64,000 bases of DNA from Edaphobacter modestus (lineage in GTDB: Bacteria; Acidobacteriota; Terriglobia; Terriglobales; Acidobacteriaceae). The translations under genes were made by a program, and so were the position numbers. The DNA is taken from the NCBI RefSeq assembly GCF_004217555.1, contig NZ_SHKW01000001.1, positions 5,518,001-5,582,000 of the forward strand, written 5' to 3'. Within the stretch, counting starts at the first letter, position 1; each line of letters opens with the position of its first letter. Shown piece by piece: positions 55,636 through 64,000 of this stretch. The notes under the pieces were generated by a model. That model had not been told where the DNA came from. It saw only the letters and a list, made by a program, of their open reading frames with translations, and made no database searches.

Positions 55636-56616
55636 TTACTGGAACGTCTCGCCGACCAGTTCTTCGCTTTTCTTCCAAAGCGCAACAGCGTTTTGTGGAT
55701 CGAGAGCGTAGCCGCGCACTCCTTCGTCAAGCAGGCCCAGCCTGGCATCATCTGCGACGACGTCACTCACGTGGCAGTTCTCGCAATACCGTCCTCCTAC
55801 CTCTTCGGCGGGCGCAACAACAGCTGCCCATACTGACGTGGCGGCTCCCTGGGGAACCGTTTTGAACTGGAACGGCCCTTTGCCCTCTGCTGCGGCCTGT
55901 TCATTGATCTGTTTGACCATTTGTTCCATGTGGGCCGGATCCATGTGGCGGGCAAGCTCGGTCTGTATGCCTCCTGGATGTACAGCCGCCGCGCGGACCC
56001 CGTGCTCTCGATGCCGCTGATCGAAAGCAACTGCGAAGAGAATGTTCGCGGCCTTCGAACGCCCGTAAGCCACGAAGGATTCGTACGGCGTCGTCTCAAA
56101 GTTGGGATCGTTCAGGTCCACATTGCTGAAACGGTGCCCTGAGGAAGAGAGGTTGACCAAGCGTCCGCCGTCCTTGATGAGCTTCGCGATACGGTTCACA
56201 AAGACGAAGTGGCCCAGGTGATTGGTCCCGAATTGCGTCTCGAAACCATCCTCCGTCTTCCCGAACGGAGTCGCCATGACGCCGGCATTTGCGATGATCA
56301 CATCGAATAGGCGGCCATCGGCAACCAGCTTGTCCGCGGCGGCGCGCACGCTCTTCAGGCTGGCGAGATCGAGCTCGACCACCTCGAAGCTCGCGCCGGT
56401 CTCCGCCGCGGTCTTGCTGACTTCCGATGTGGTCCGCTTTGCCTTCTCCAGATCACGTGCTGCGCCTAAAACATCTGCGTTATGCGCCACCAGCGCACGG
56501 GCCGTCTCCACGCCGAGGCCCGCAGACACCCCCGTGACCAGAATCCGCTTACCCTTCAGATCGACCCCTTCGAGGACATCTTCCGTCGTTGACTTTGCTC
56601 CAAATTTCGCTGCCAT
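55636..56616 (-). CDS. SDR-family oxidoreductase (retinol-dehydrogenase-like)
   Basis: 326 aa. TGVSAGLGVETARAL at residue ~29, IIANAGVMATPFGKTEDGFE at ~110, LVNLSSSGHR and AYGRSKAANILFA as Ser and YxxxK, the longer C-terminus typical of WWOX/retinol-dehydrogenase-like SDRs. Start ATG 56616 with GGAG upstream. Diverges from a TetR gene. Confidence 0.9.
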   Translation of the reverse strand: MAAKFGAKSTTEDVLEGVDLKGKRILVTGVSAGLGVETARALVAHNADVLGAARDLEKAKRTTSEVSKTAAETGASFEVVELDLASLKSVRAAADKLVADGRLFDVIIANAGVMATPFGKTEDGFETQFGTNHLGHFVFVNRIAKLIKDGGRLVNLSSSGHRFSNVDLNDPNFETTPYESFVAYGRSKAANILFAVAFDQRHREHGVRAAAVHPGGIQTELARHMDPAHMEQMVKQINEQAAAEGKGPFQFKTVPQGAATSVWAAVVAPAEEVGGRYCENCHVSDVVADDARLGLLDEGVRGYALDPQNAVALWKKSEELVGETFQ

Positions 56617-56675
56617 GCTGCACACTCCGATCACAAATCTTTGACATGGGCCTCGGCCCGGAATAAAACGAAGTC

Positions 56676-56707
56676 AATCTCCGTTATGCTAATGAGATTA
56701 TCGGAGA
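56676..56707. promoter_or_regulatory. Overlapping inverted repeats between SDR and TetR genes
   Basis: AATCTC (56676-56681)/GAGATT (56694-56699) and TCTCCG (56678-56683)/CGGAGA (56702-56707) are two overlapping perfect 6-bp inverted repeats in the 116-bp divergent spacer, with a TTGACT-like -35 for the SDR side beside them. Candidate operator of the adjacent TetR protein. Confidence 0.45.
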
Positions 56708-56732
56708 GTTCCTCCGGTTTCAGAAAAAGTCG

Positions 56733-57311
56733 ATGAAAACGTCAGCCGCAAAGAGAACTGGCCGCAAGCCCCGAGCCGACGCGCAGCGCAACCGTGAGCG
56801 GATTCTCGAAGTCGCGAAGCAGGTTTTCACGCGCCGAGGCGCCGAGGCCAGCATGGACGAGATCGCCAAGCGCGCCAAGATCGGCCCGGGGACGCTCTAC
56901 CGTCACTTTCCTACGCGCGATGAGCTGCTGGCCGCCGTTTATATCAGCGAAGTCGAGAAGCTGGCCGAGGCGCAGAGAAAGTTCTCCGCCGAGCTGCCTC
57001 CGGTCGAGGCGCTGCGGGCGTGGATGCTGATCTTCATCGACTACATTGTTGCGAAAAAGATCATCGCTCCGGCGTTGAACGCAATGGCAGGCGGCCCTTC
57101 TCCGGTGTTTCAGCAGACCAACGGTCTCATGGAAGAGGCCGCCAATGCGCTAGCGAGCCGCGCCATCGCCAGCAGAGATCTTCGGCCAGATGTCGATCCA
57201 ATGGACATGCTGCGCGCCATCTATGGGGTCTCCAGCGCGGGCAGCACAGACGATTGGCCCGAAAAGGCGCGGCAGTTCGTGGACATCCTCATTCAAGGCT
57301 CCCGGCCTTAA
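56733..57311 (+). CDS. TetR-family regulator
   Basis: 192 aa. Helix-turn-helix ASMDEIAKRAKIGPGTLYRHF followed by PTRDELLAAVYISEVEKLAE, the AcrR/TetR_N plus a C-terminal domain with DMLRAIYGVSSAG. Divergent from two SDR genes, which it probably represses. No ribosome site is evident before ATG 56733. Confidence 0.9.
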   Translation: MKTSAAKRTGRKPRADAQRNRERILEVAKQVFTRRGAEASMDEIAKRAKIGPGTLYRHFPTRDELLAAVYISEVEKLAEAQRKFSAELPPVEALRAWMLIFIDYIVAKKIIAPALNAMAGGPSPVFQQTNGLMEEAANALASRAIASRDLRPDVDPMDMLRAIYGVSSAGSTDDWPEKARQFVDILIQGSRP

Positions 57312-57477
57312 CGAACAGCCTGTCTGCTAAGTGGTGCCACGCCGAAGGAATCACAAGCCGATACTCACCAAGAGGGATTTCCAACCCGACTCGCAGATCA
57401 GTGAACGCAAGCTGACTTCACAGTACTAATCTCTTGTCGCCACACTAGAGGCCATAGCCGCTACACTATTCGATGGA

Positions 57478-58350
57478 ATGAATGGACTATTGGTTATAGA
57501 CAAGTCTGCGGGTATCACCTCGCACGACGTGGTTGCGATCGTCCGGCGGGCCTCCGGCGAGCGCTCGATCGGTCATCTTGGCACCCTGGATCCCATGGCA
57601 ACAGGAGTTTTGCCCCTGCTGATGGGAAAATACACTCGCCTCGCGCAGTTTCTCGGGCAGTCAGATAAGTGGTACGAGGGCCGAATACGTTTCGGCTACG
57701 CTACGGATACCTTCGATGCCGAAGGCACGCCCAGCTCGCCGCCGAAGCCGTTGACTCTGACCCTCGAGCAGCTCCGCAGGCTGGCTGAAAGCTTTCGCGG
57801 AGAGCTAGATCAGGTGCCTCCCGTCTACTCCGCCAAGAAGATTCAGGGTGTTCCCGCTCACAAGCTTGCCCGGGCGGGCGCCGAGGTAGCGGTGAAGCCC
57901 GCTCGCATCACCATTCACGACTTCCAGCTTCTCTCCCTCGATGCCGAGGAGGCGGCCTTCACGATGCATGTCTCCGCTGGAGGCTACGTCCGTTCCGTCG
58001 CACAGGAACTGGGTCAGCTTGCCGGGTGCGGAGCCCATCTCTCGATGCTTCGGCGGACGCGCGCAGGAGCTTTCACCCTGGATCATACAATCAGCATCGA
58101 TGAGCTGAAATCGCTCACCCCCTCCGGTATCGAGGCTCGGCTGCCGCATCCGCGCACTCTGCTGCCCGAGATGCCGAGCGTCACGGTCGACGAGCAGACT
58201 GCGGGCAGGCTGCGGAACGGATTGCAGGTCAATGTTCCGGACTTCTCGCACGCACCGCTGATCAAGATCTTTACCAGCCCGGTTGACCTGCTTGCCATTG
58301 GGCGGCGTGTCGCTGGCACGCTGATCCAGCCTACTGTCGTGATTGGCTAG
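57478..58350 (+). CDS. truB: tRNA pseudouridine(55) synthase
   Basis: 290 aa enzyme that makes pseudouridine 55 in the T-loop of tRNA. Catalytic Asp38 lies in GHLGTLDPMATGVLP; KWYEGRIRFGYATDTFDAEG and VPPVYSAKKIQGVPAHKLAR are the other conserved blocks, and the C-terminal part matches the bacterial PUA-like end. First of the undamaged core genes at the right end. Its last 20 bases overlap the convergent tesA-like gene. Confidence 0.95.
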   Translation: MNGLLVIDKSAGITSHDVVAIVRRASGERSIGHLGTLDPMATGVLPLLMGKYTRLAQFLGQSDKWYEGRIRFGYATDTFDAEGTPSSPPKPLTLTLEQLRRLAESFRGELDQVPPVYSAKKIQGVPAHKLARAGAEVAVKPARITIHDFQLLSLDAEEAAFTMHVSAGGYVRSVAQELGQLAGCGAHLSMLRRTRAGAFTLDHTISIDELKSLTPSGIEARLPHPRTLLPEMPSVTVDEQTAGRLRNGLQVNVPDFSHAPLIKIFTSPVDLLAIGRRVAGTLIQPTVVIG

Positions 58351-59074
58351 AGGGTTGCTTCTTGAGCAAAGGCTGAATCAGTCCGAAGATATTCTCCGCG
58401 ACGACTTTGTTGCCTGCCCCGGTTGCATGGGTCCGATCCGGCTGCATCATTCCGTCGACCCCGAAGACTCCCTTCAGTACAAAGGGAATCATGGGTATGC
58501 GGTACTTCTTCGCTACCAGGTCATAAGTCTGGTTGAACTGACGAATGTAGTCCGGGCCATAGTCCGGAGGTAGCGTGATGCCCGCCAGCACCACCTGGGT
58601 ACCGCTGGCGACCAGTGCCGAGACGATCTTGTCCAGGTTGGCCCTCGTGTCGGCGATTCGCATCCCCCGCAGGCCATCGTTCCCGCCGAACTCCACCACA
58701 ACCAGCGCGGGCTTCATCGCGATCACCCTGTCGACGCGCTCGACGCCATCCTTCGTCGTATTGCCGCTGACGCCTGCATTCACAATTCGATAGCTGTATC
58801 CCTTGCTGTCAAGATCGGCCTGCAGGAAGTCAGGGTACGCCTGCCCCGGATCGGTTCCGTATCCCGCCGTCAGGCTGTCGCCGAAGCAGACGATGCGAGG
58901 ACGCGTATCGCTCTCAAGTGAAGGTTCAGGGGTCTCGTTCCCGACAGTTGTAGGCGACTGTGGCGTCGTCTCCGCCTCCTGTGACGATGAGACCGGTGGA
59001 GGTTGGCTGGACCGGCAACCCGTAAGAGAGATCAGGATTGCCGCTAGTATAGGAACAATGGCGACTCGCCGCAT
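58331..59074 (-). CDS. GDSL-type lipoprotein arylesterase/lysophospholipase (TesA-like)
   Basis: 247 aa SGNH hydrolase. Lipoprotein signal with lipobox LISLTGC (Cys ~19), low-complexity linker, then block I CFGDSLTAGYG, block II VNAGVSGNTT, block III VVVEFGGNDGLRG and block V DRTHATGAGN with the catalytic Asp and His. Start ATG 59074 (MRRVAIVPILAAIL). It is divergent from the ybbA/ybbP pair, the same arrangement as tesA in enterobacteria. Confidence 0.92.
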   Translation of the reverse strand: MRRVAIVPILAAILISLTGCRSSQPPPVSSSQEAETTPQSPTTVGNETPEPSLESDTRPRIVCFGDSLTAGYGTDPGQAYPDFLQADLDSKGYSYRIVNAGVSGNTTKDGVERVDRVIAMKPALVVVEFGGNDGLRGMRIADTRANLDKIVSALVASGTQVVLAGITLPPDYGPDYIRQFNQTYDLVAKKYRIPMIPFVLKGVFGVDGMMQPDRTHATGAGNKVVAENIFGLIQPLLKKQPSSQSRQ

Positions 59075-59141
59075 TGCTACGAATCTATCAAACAAGACGA
59101 CGTCGAGCCGAGGGGGCCAGGGAGTGAAGGAAGGATCTACG

Positions 59142-59852
59142 ATGATTGCGGTCGAAGGGTTACGCAAATCGATCCGGAATGGGGCTCGCACGGTCGATAT
59201 CCTCAAAGGCATCAGCTTTACCGTTCCTGCCGGGCAGTTTGTGGCGATCATGGGCTCCTCCGGCAGCGGCAAATCGACCCTTCTGGGCCTGCTGGCGGGC
59301 CTCGATACTCCAAGCGCCGGGGATGTGCGGCTGAACGGAAACGCGATCTCCTACCTGCCCGAAGACAAGCTTGCCAAGGTTCGGGGAAAGACCGTGGGAT
59401 TCGTCTTTCAGTCGTATCAACTTGTTCCTACGCTCACCGCTTTGGAAAATGTTCTTCTGCCCTATGAGCTCAACGCCGAAGATTCAAACGGCAACGACGG
59501 TCAGCAGCGCGCTCGCGAGCTGCTGAGCAGTGTGGGGCTGAGCGACCGGCTCGATCACTATCCCGTGCAGCTCTCCGGTGGCGAACAGCAGAGAGTCGCC
59601 CTGGCGCGAGCCTTCATCCTTCGTCCGCCCATCGTTCTGGCGGACGAGCCGACCGGCAATCTCGATACGACCAACGGCGCCCACGTGCTCGAGTTGTTAC
59701 TGCATCTCAATCGCACCGTAGGGACGACACTCGTTCTCGTCACGCACGATCCGGTGCTGGCAGGCTATGCCGACCGACGCATCGTGCTTCGTGACGGAAC
59801 CGTCATCTCCGACGCACTGCAGCAGCCCGTTCAACCTGCGGCGGCTGTCTAG
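59142..59852 (+). CDS. ABC transporter ATP-binding protein (YbbA/LolD type)
   Basis: 236 aa, GAAGGAAGG before ATG 59142. Walker A GSSGSGKST (~37-45), Q-loop FVFQSYQLVPTL, signature LSGGEQQRVALARA, Walker B PIVLADEPTGNLD and H-loop VLVTHDP. It powers the FtsX-like permease whose gene begins 2 bp after its stop. Longer in-frame starts run into the lipoprotein promoter and are not used. Confidence 0.94.
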   Translation: MIAVEGLRKSIRNGARTVDILKGISFTVPAGQFVAIMGSSGSGKSTLLGLLAGLDTPSAGDVRLNGNAISYLPEDKLAKVRGKTVGFVFQSYQLVPTLTALENVLLPYELNAEDSNGNDGQQRARELLSSVGLSDRLDHYPVQLSGGEQQRVALARAFILRPPIVLADEPTGNLDTTNGAHVLELLLHLNRTVGTTLVLVTHDPVLAGYADRRIVLRDGTVISDALQQPVQPAAAV

Positions 59853-59854
59853 CG

Positions 59855-62437
59855 ATGGCCGCGCTCTCGTATCGTTCTGCCATCAAGATCGCCACCCGCG
59901 AGCTTCGCTTCTCGCGCGGCAAGTTCTTCTTCGTCGTCCTGTCGGTGGCCATTGGCGTCGCCGCGCTGACCGGCGTCCGTGGCTTCTCCTCTTCCTTTCG
60001 TGGTGCGCTGCTCGATCGTGCCCGGTCGATCATGGCGGCGGATCTCTCCGCACGCATGTTTCAGCAGCCCACGCCCGAGGAGCAGAAGGGACTGGATGCC
60101 ATCGCGGCAGAATCCGTCCAGATAACTCCGGTCACCGAGATGCTCTCGATGGCGAGCTCAGCCAAAACGCTCGACCCTCTTCTTGTCTCGCTCAAAGCAG
60201 TCGATCCTTCGCTCTATCCGTTCTATGGAGACGTAGAGCTCGCGCCGGCGGGTAAGCTGAAGGACGTTCTCAAGAGCGACACGGTTATTGTCGCCGACGA
60301 TCTGCTCGTAAGGCTTCATCTGAATGTTGGGGATTCGTTGAAGATCGGTAGCCGCCTCTTTCGCATTGCGGCTGTTGTGGTGAACGAGCCCGATCGGCTC
60401 TCCGGGAACTTTGCCGCTGGGCCGCGTGTCTTTATCTCGCGCGAGGGGCTCGATACCAGCGGTCTGCTTGCGCCGGGCAGCCATGCGGGGCAGCGGTATC
60501 TCTTCAAGGTTCCGAGGCCCGCCAACGGCACACCCATCTCCGAGAAGGCGGTTGCAGATCTGAAGGAGCGGCTTGAAAAGCTTCTGCCTGAATCTCAGGT
60601 GATCGACTACCGCGAGACCAATCCCGCGCTCACCCAGGGGCTCGATCGCGCCACCAGTCTGCTTTCGTTGATGAGCCTGGTGGCCCTCGTTCTAGGCGCT
60701 GTCGGCGTTGCCATGGCCATGCGTGCTCATCTGGAGCAGAGGCTCGATACGATTGCGATCATGAAGTCTCTCGGCGCAGGATCTGCCGAGATCATCCGCA
60801 TCTACCTGATTCAAACGCTTCTGCTCGGGTTGCTGGGGGGTCTTCTGGGAGTCGCTCTCGGGGGATTGGTGCAGATGGCTTTTCCTTACTTTCTGGGAAA
60901 GCTGCTCGGTGTCCCGACGGTCGTGCATCTGCAGATGCGCACGGTGTTGACCGGGCTTGGTGTGGGCATTCTTACGACGCTCCTGTTCACTCTTCCTCCG
61001 TTGCTCGACATCCGCTCGGTCCGGCCTCTTCTCATTCTTCGCCGCACCGTCGACGAGAGCTCCGACCCGTTCCTGACCGCGCTGCGGAAGAGAGCGACCC
61101 AGAATCTCTCTCAGATCGCTGCGGTGGTGCTTATTCTAACCGGGCTCGCCGCAATTGCGACGACATTGTCTGACTCCGCGACGGTTGGACAGGTGTTTTC
61201 GCTCGGCCTTGTCGCGGTCCTGGCTGTTCTGCTTGCCGCCTGCGCCGCGCTTCTCGCTGCCTTGCGAAGTTTTCTCGGCAAGACCCGATTGCATCTGCCG
61301 TCGGCGATCCGGCACGGGCTTGCCAATCTCTATCGCCCGGGCAATCCCTCCGCGGCCCTGCTGGCTGCCGTTGGGCTGGGTGTGATGCAGATCATGTCGG
61401 TGTTTCTGGTCCAGCACGCAGTCGTAAGGGAGCTCCACCTTTCGAGTGCTCCCAATCTGCCCAATGTTTTTCTCGTCGATATAGTTCCCAAGGAAATTGA
61501 TGGCGTTCGACGTCTGCTCAAGTCGCAACCCAGCGTGACCTCGGAACCGGAGCTTCTGCCGGTCGTCTCCTCGCGCATCATTGCTATCGACGGAGTTCCT
61601 GCCACCAAAGCCACGCTCAAAAACTTTCCTCGAAGGATGTTGCGATCGATCTCACTCACAACCTTTACGAGCGCGCCTCCGGGTACGACGGTCGTCGATG
61701 GCGCATGGTGGTCCGCGCAGGAGAATAAGCCTGTGGTTGCGATCGGGCAGCGACAGGCGGAGCGTCTCGGCGTTCACGTGGGGTCGAAGGTGACCTTCGC
61801 CGCGCAGGACTCCGAGATCGTCGCTACAGTCGTCGCGCTCACCAAGGTGGATGGACAGCACACCTATGCACGGGCGGAGTTTATTCTTCCGGAGCCAGTT
61901 CTCAAGGGGCTGCCGGTTGTCTGGTACGGCGGTGTCCATGCAGATCCGAATCGCGTGGGACAGCTGCAGCGGGCACTGTACCGAGAGTATCCTACGGTGA
62001 CGGTCATCAATGTCGCGCAGGCGCTTGAGACTGTGCGCTCCGTGGTGATTCAGATCACCTACGTGATTCAGTTTCTCGCGGCCTTCAGCGTCTTCGCGGG
62101 CATCGTCATCCTGGCGAGCGCCATTGCGGGAACGCGTTATCGCCGGGTTCGGGAGGTGGTCGTGCTGAAGACGCTGGGAGCTACCAGGGCACGTATCGCC
62201 GCTGTCTTCTCGATCGAGTTTGCGGTTCTCGGGCTGGTCGCGGGCATCGTGGGGATTGCCTTCGCCAACATCATCGCGCGTGTTCTGCTCGGAAGGATGT
62301 CGGTTCCGTTTCACTTCCACTGGAGCTGGGCGGCGCTCGCTCTGCTGGCTACCGCTGCTGCCACGGTTGCGACCGGCTGGGCCGCGAGCTTTCGCGTCTT
62401 AGGGCAGAAGCCGCTCGAAGTGTTGCGTGAAGAGTGA
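59855..62437 (+). CDS. FtsX-like ABC transporter permease (YbbP type)
   Basis: 860 aa. N-terminal helix (FFFVVLSVAIGVAALTGVRG), a large periplasmic domain, FtsX helices near 270-390 (SLMSLVALVLGAVGVAMAMR, LIQTLLLGLLGGLLGVALGG), a second helix set near 440-520, another periplasmic part and a final FtsX block ending LEVLREE: ten predicted membrane segments, the YbbP layout. Together with the ATPase it forms a complete transporter, and with the adjacent esterase a unit possibly handling lipids or envelope esters. Confidence 0.93.
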   Translation: MAALSYRSAIKIATRELRFSRGKFFFVVLSVAIGVAALTGVRGFSSSFRGALLDRARSIMAADLSARMFQQPTPEEQKGLDAIAAESVQITPVTEMLSMASSAKTLDPLLVSLKAVDPSLYPFYGDVELAPAGKLKDVLKSDTVIVADDLLVRLHLNVGDSLKIGSRLFRIAAVVVNEPDRLSGNFAAGPRVFISREGLDTSGLLAPGSHAGQRYLFKVPRPANGTPISEKAVADLKERLEKLLPESQVIDYRETNPALTQGLDRATSLLSLMSLVALVLGAVGVAMAMRAHLEQRLDTIAIMKSLGAGSAEIIRIYLIQTLLLGLLGGLLGVALGGLVQMAFPYFLGKLLGVPTVVHLQMRTVLTGLGVGILTTLLFTLPPLLDIRSVRPLLILRRTVDESSDPFLTALRKRATQNLSQIAAVVLILTGLAAIATTLSDSATVGQVFSLGLVAVLAVLLAACAALLAALRSFLGKTRLHLPSAIRHGLANLYRPGNPSAALLAAVGLGVMQIMSVFLVQHAVVRELHLSSAPNLPNVFLVDIVPKEIDGVRRLLKSQPSVTSEPELLPVVSSRIIAIDGVPATKATLKNFPRRMLRSISLTTFTSAPPGTTVVDGAWWSAQENKPVVAIGQRQAERLGVHVGSKVTFAAQDSEIVATVVALTKVDGQHTYARAEFILPEPVLKGLPVVWYGGVHADPNRVGQLQRALYREYPTVTVINVAQALETVRSVVIQITYVIQFLAAFSVFAGIVILASAIAGTRYRRVREVVVLKTLGATRARIAAVFSIEFAVLGLVAGIVGIAFANIIARVLLGRMSVPFHFHWSWAALALLATAAATVATGWAASFRVLGQKPLEVLREE

Positions 62438-62505
62438 TCGATCGAACATGGAGAGGCTGTAGGATGGTGGAGGTTTGCAATCTCTAAAATCTTGCGGTGC
62501 AGGGA

Positions 62506-63678
62506 ATGACAGTAAAAAGCGAAGCGGTTCTGCTTGCGCATCAGGATAGATTCGGACAGCCAGGCAAGCTGTTTCGGGCCCCGGCCAGAGTGAACCTGAT
62601 TGGGGAGCACACCGACTACACCGGCGGCCTGGTGATGCCGATGGCGATCGATTTTCATACCGTGGCGGTCATCGGTCCCAGGCACGATGACCGGATGATG
62701 TTCTACTCCGAAAACTACAAGGAAGAGACCGTCGTCGAGAAGAATGATCTGAAGCTCGGTCGACGCGGGCACTGGAGCGATTACCCGGCAGGTGTCGCAT
62801 GGAGCCTTCAGATGGAATGCATCGAGTTCGGCGGCTTCAACATGACCCTTGCGGGAGACGTTCCTCTGGGCGCGGGACTGAGCTCGTCGGCCTCGGTGGA
62901 GGTTGCCGTGGCGATGGCCATCCAGGATTTCGCGGGCACGACGCTTCCGCTCGAAAAGGTTGCGACGCTCTGTCGGCGGGCAGAGAACGAGTATGTGGGA
63001 GCGAAGAGCGGAATCATGGACCAGTTTGTGGTCGCCGGGGCCGTGGCGCGCCGCGCGATGATGCTGGATACACGCTCACTCAAATTCGATCTTCTGCCGC
63101 TTCCCGATGACGTGCGCGTGGTGATTGCGAACTCCATGGTGAAGCATGCGGTTGCGACGGGCGAGTATGGCAACCGGCGTGACGAGGTTGAAGCAGGGCA
63201 GCAGGTGTTGCAGCGCGAGCGGGGAATCGAGCTGCTGCGCGATGCCACGGTTGCCGATCTCGAGGCATGTCGCGAGAAGATGTCTGCCGAGAGCTTTGCG
63301 CGGTGCAGGCACATCCTTACCGAAAATGCCCGTGTGCTCAAGGCTCGCGAGGCCTTGCTGGCCGGCGACATGAAACGCTTCGGGGCGTTGATGGTCGAAG
63401 CGCATGCGAGCTTCCGCGACGACTTTGCGGCGAGCTGCCCGGAGGTCGATCTGCTGGTCGAGTTCGCCCTGTGCCAGCCGGGCTGCAGTGGGGCGAGGAT
63501 CACCGGCGGCGGGTTCGGAGGCTGCACGGTGAATGTGGTGAGCGAATCGAAGACCGAGGCGTTTGTTGCCGCGCTGCGGCGGGAGTACGCGCAGGCTATG
63601 GGAATCGACGCGGACTGCTTCGTCTGCGAGCCAGCGGACGGTGCTCTGGCGCTGGCGCAGGAAGGCGGTACGGCTTGA
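62506..63678 (+). CDS. galK: Galactokinase
   Basis: 390 aa GHMP kinase phosphorylating galactose at C1. RAPARVNLIGEHTDYTGG (galactokinase signature, ~24-40), PLGAGLSSSASVEVAVA (ATP-binding GHMP motif 2, ~124), catalytic Asp in KSGIMDQFV and GARITGGGFGGCTV (motif 3). Start ATG 62506; a GTG at 62497 is in frame. Overlaps galT by four bases. Confidence 0.95.
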   Translation: MTVKSEAVLLAHQDRFGQPGKLFRAPARVNLIGEHTDYTGGLVMPMAIDFHTVAVIGPRHDDRMMFYSENYKEETVVEKNDLKLGRRGHWSDYPAGVAWSLQMECIEFGGFNMTLAGDVPLGAGLSSSASVEVAVAMAIQDFAGTTLPLEKVATLCRRAENEYVGAKSGIMDQFVVAGAVARRAMMLDTRSLKFDLLPLPDDVRVVIANSMVKHAVATGEYGNRRDEVEAGQQVLQRERGIELLRDATVADLEACREKMSAESFARCRHILTENARVLKAREALLAGDMKRFGALMVEAHASFRDDFAASCPEVDLLVEFALCQPGCSGARITGGGFGGCTVNVVSESKTEAFVAALRREYAQAMGIDADCFVCEPADGALALAQEGGTA

Positions 63679-64000
63679 ACCCGCTGGCACAGCAGAATCC
63701 TCACCGCCGATTCAATCCGCTGAAGCGGGAGTGGGTGCTGGTCTCGCCGCACAGGACGCAGCGTCCGTGGCAGGGGCAGGTGGAAAAGCCGGTTCAGCCT
63801 GCTGCGCTGGCTTACGATCCGGATTGCTATCTCTGTCCCGGCAATCTGCGCGCCGGGGGACTGCGCACGGACAACTACACCAGCACATACGTCTTCGAAA
63901 ACGACTTCGCGGCGCTGAAACCGGATGCTCCGCGCTTTCTCGACGACGAGGACGGCAAGGGGCTGCTGATCGCCGAGGGCGAGAGCGGCGTGTGCCGCGT
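63675..64000 (+). CDS. galT: Galactose-1-phosphate uridylyltransferase, 5' part
   Basis: Open to the window end; 108 codons visible. The start is TTG 63675, overlapping the galK stop as TTGA, which couples both Leloir-pathway genes. NPHRRFNPLKREWVLVSPHR and the zinc ligands in DCYLCPGN are diagnostic; YVFENDFAALKPD follows as in other GalT proteins. The active-site HPH motif would lie beyond the window. Confidence 0.93.
   Translation, partial: MNPLAQQNPHRRFNPLKREWVLVSPHRTQRPWQGQVEKPVQPAALAYDPDCYLCPGNLRAGGLRTDNYTSTYVFENDFAALKPDAPRFLDDEDGKGLLIAEGESGVCR

Noticed and set aside
1..64000. CRISPR array or tRNA/rRNA genes
   Set aside because: No regularly spaced repeats, no cas-like genes and no cloverleaf or conserved rRNA segment was noticed when reading.

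Overview
The window looks like a chromosome segment of an acidobacterium, probably of the Terriglobia (Terriglobus/Edaphobacter/Granulicella type). Evidence: two very large ADOP-type (MacB/FtsX-like) permeases, one paired with a PadR regulator; an Oar-like TonB-dependent receptor with an N-terminal carboxypeptidase-regulatory domain plus the stump of a second; a membrane-anchored regulator of the acidobacterial N-terminal type; and GC-rich DNA with strong AGGAGG-type ribosome sites. This is inferred from gene families, since no rRNA or marker gene is present to fix the species.

Layout. 0-3 kb: PadR regulator and ADOP permease operon behind an inverted-repeat operator. 3-13 kb: accessory DNA with a broken IS110, a serine hydrolase that lost its 5' end to it, a decayed NTF2/NmrA/DUF1772 operon, a decayed quinone oxidoreductase, a second broken IS110 and a broken IS6-type element. 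13-23 kb: an intact secreted-enzyme locus: divergent membrane regulator, Tat-exported multicopper oxidase translationally coupled to a purple-acid-phosphatase-like metallophosphoesterase, an Oar-like TonB receptor, and a Tat-type GH28-like beta-helix enzyme. 23-33 kb: mobile-element graveyard (second IS6 copy, serine resolvase, a 113-bp MITE built from the IS6 ends sitting in a truncated Oar gene beside a perfect 34-bp palindrome, a methyltransferase, a decayed tyrosine recombinase facing an intact TniB-like ATPase, an IS3 fragment and a complete IS3 with an A7 frameshift site). 33-43 kb: cupin, DNA-ligase fragment, phosphodiester glycosidase, second ADOP permease, NagA, DoxX, broken nitronate monooxygenase. 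44-46 kb: intact IS110 followed by a cluster of strong foldback sequences. 46-51 kb: six-gene oxidoreductase operon (SDR, NmrA, SnoaL-like, DUF427, SDR, broken SDR) divergent from a TetR regulator with two matching operator palindromes between them. 51-54.6 kb: broken IS30 and a clean IS5 with a CTAG duplication. 54.6-57.3 kb: two SDR genes divergent from another TetR. 57.5-64 kb: core genes truB, tesA-like esterase, ybbA/ybbP-like ABC exporter, galK and the start of galT.

The two ends of the window are intact, whereas from about 3.7 to 52 kb at least a dozen genes carry single-base indels or nonsense codons, many in genes for small oxidoreductases and in transposases. Within that zone the 13-23 kb locus is fully intact, which makes it the best candidate for a functional and little-described system. 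No tRNA, rRNA or CRISPR array was seen.
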